Assembly: GCA_963674895.2 (NCBI GenBank)
Contig: CAXXCY010000003.1
Location: 372,001 to 436,000 of the forward strand
From: CAXXOK01 sp963674895
Lineage (GTDB): Bacteria > Bacillota > Clostridia > Christensenellales > Aristaeellaceae
Direction: 5' to 3'
Length of the DNA stretch: 64,000 nt
Part shown: positions 63,043 to 64,000 of the stretch, one piece after another
How positions within the stretch are numbered: the first letter of the stretch is position 1
Layout: each line of letters opens with the position of its first letter
Made by a program: the position numbers and the translations under genes
The notes under the pieces: model-generated
Told to the model about the DNA's origin: nothing
Database searches by the model: none
Seen by the model: the letters and a program-made list of their open reading frames with translations, nothing else

Positions 63043-64000
63043 ATGAAACGGTACAGGGACTTTTCCTACCGTACGAAGCTGCTGATATCGCACATCAGCA
63101 TCGTTGTGCTGACCGTGCTTTCCATTACGGTCGTCATCACGCTCACGGCTTCGGACAGCGTAACAAACATTAACAACGCGAGCCTGAACCTGATTACGGA
63201 ACAGCTTTTGATCAACTTTGAGGATACGACGGACAACGTCGAGCAGCATCTGTTCAATATGCTCTCCTCCACCGATACGGCGAAGCTCATGAACGAGCTG
63301 GATAAGGCCGATTTGGAAAGCGGTGCGGATAAGGTGGCGACGTATGAGCTGATCAACGCCGTCAGCAATATGATTGATTCGCGGGCGCCCTATGACAACG
63401 TGCTTGTCAGGCTCAATAACGGTGCATTTTACTCCAATGTCTTTTCCACGGCGGATGTGATCAGCCGCGCCAAGATCATTCTGGAAAGCGGCGAGATGCA
63501 GCAGGGGGACGGGAAATCCATCTGGGTACGCGCGGAAAGCGGCGATCTGTACTTCGCGCGTTACGTGTACGCCATCCTGCCGATGCGCCACGTCGGGGAA
63601 ATTGCCGTTCGCGTGCGCCAGGAGCAGCTTGCCAAGCTGGGAAGCTACAACGAAAGCCTGAACTGCACCATCCTGATTTATGACCACGAGGATCAATTTA
63701 TCGCTTCCATCGGGGTTGAAAAACCGGAGCTGCGGGACGCGGCGCAGGCGGTTTTGAAGGAGAATACCGGGAACCTCGAATACGGGGATGAGAGCTTCAT
63801 TACGGCCTTGCATAACTCGGAACACTGGACGGCGGTCGGGCTGATGCCGGCGGCGGTAGCCAATACCGTACAGGATTCGCTGATCCGGAGCGCATTGTTT
63901 GTGGCGCTTATCGGCCTGCTGGCCGGCATGCTGATCGCCGTCACGATGTCGCACCAGCTTTCCAGGCAGGTGCGTACGCTTGTGGAGTCCATGGATAAAA
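63043..64000 (+). CDS. YesM-like sensor histidine kinase (N-terminal part)
   Basis: The first 319 residues of a membrane sensor; the kinase domains lie outside the window. A membrane segment at residues 10-35 (LLISHISIVVLTVLSITVVI) is followed by an extracellular sensor domain of about 250 residues (dCache-like) and a second membrane segment near 285-305 (ALFVALIGLLAGMLIAVTMS), then the start of a HAMP linker. This is the layout of YesM-type kinases that sense extracellular sugars with an AraC-type response regulator, expected next. It probably controls the preceding transporter. ATGGAGGATGCAAC gives the start. Confidence 0.82.
   Translation, partial: MKRYRDFSYRTKLLISHISIVVLTVLSITVVITLTASDSVTNINNASLNLITEQLLINFEDTTDNVEQHLFNMLSSTDTAKLMNELDKADLESGADKVATYELINAVSNMIDSRAPYDNVLVRLNNGAFYSNVFSTADVISRAKIILESGEMQQGDGKSIWVRAESGDLYFARYVYAILPMRHVGEIAVRVRQEQLAKLGSYNESLNCTILIYDHEDQFIASIGVEKPELRDAAQAVLKENTGNLEYGDESFITALHNSEHWTAVGLMPAAVANTVQDSLIRSALFVALIGLLAGMLIAVTMSHQLSRQVRTLVESMDK

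Overview
The window looks like part of a chromosome from an anaerobic, fermentative Gram-positive bacterium, most likely class Clostridia (Bacillota). This is inferred from Firmicutes-style genes (LplB/LplC permeases, YesL and YesM homologues, UgpC/MsmK-type ABC ATPases, a TupA-type ATP-grasp protein), strong AGGAGG-like ribosome binding sites and consensus TTGACA/TATAAT promoters. No rRNA, tRNA or CRISPR array was seen. I cannot name the species.

Region 1 (1-17.1 kb) is accessory and partly decayed. It holds the end of a DeoR regulator gene, a large serine recombinase relic, a very large secreted leucine-rich-repeat (LRR) gene split by a recent IS3-family insertion, a two-gene exported-protein operon (OB-fold-like protein and peptidoglycan-binding protein), a beta-helix relic, and an exopolysaccharide block (Wzx-like flippase, TupA-like ATP-grasp, PssE/PssD split glycosyltransferase, Wzy/ligase-like membrane protein) with an IS3 orfA relic.

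Region 2 (17.7-24.6 kb) is a sugar-acid or sialic-acid-like module: a DapA/NanA-family lyase, LplB and LplC permeases, a solute-binding protein, a cytoplasmic Asp-box (sialidase-fold) protein and an IclR regulator. A 15-bp palindrome lies in front of the lyase. A relic of a family 4 glycosidase follows.

Region 3 (24.9-44.8 kb) holds two paralogous transport operons. Operon A (26.4-33.4 kb) has ribokinase, RbsD-like mutarotase, ABC ATPase, two permeases, binding protein and an alkaline-phosphatase-superfamily phosphodiesterase, with a divergent LacI regulator. Operon B (37.1-44.8 kb) has HAD phosphatase, nitroreductase, ABC ATPase, two permeases, binding protein, YesL protein, DeoR regulator and deoxyribose-phosphate aldolase, with a second phosphodiesterase transcribed divergently. 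Between them lie a zinc alcohol dehydrogenase and an MgtC-family protein. I propose that both operons import a phosphodiester- or nucleotide-linked pentose compound, cleave it in the cytoplasm and feed the pentose to RbsK/RbsD or DeoC. This is inference, and it is the best candidate here for an undescribed system.

Region 4 (45.3-58.8 kb) is an L-fucose-type deoxysugar regulon: SMP-30 lactonase and RhaB-type kinase on one strand, and L-fucose isomerase, ribose-type ABC transporter, ROK regulator, class II aldolase, M20 peptidase and an unassigned barrel-like protein on the other. The shared intergenic region has opposed promoters and a near-perfect 22-bp palindrome that fits a ROK operator. 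Region 5 (59.8 kb to the end) is a further sugar ABC transporter and the start of a YesM-like sensor kinase.

Two patterns recur. All five complete solute-binding proteins have ordinary signal peptides and no convincing lipobox, and four of the five binding-protein genes are followed by a long, perfect or near-perfect hairpin before the next gene.
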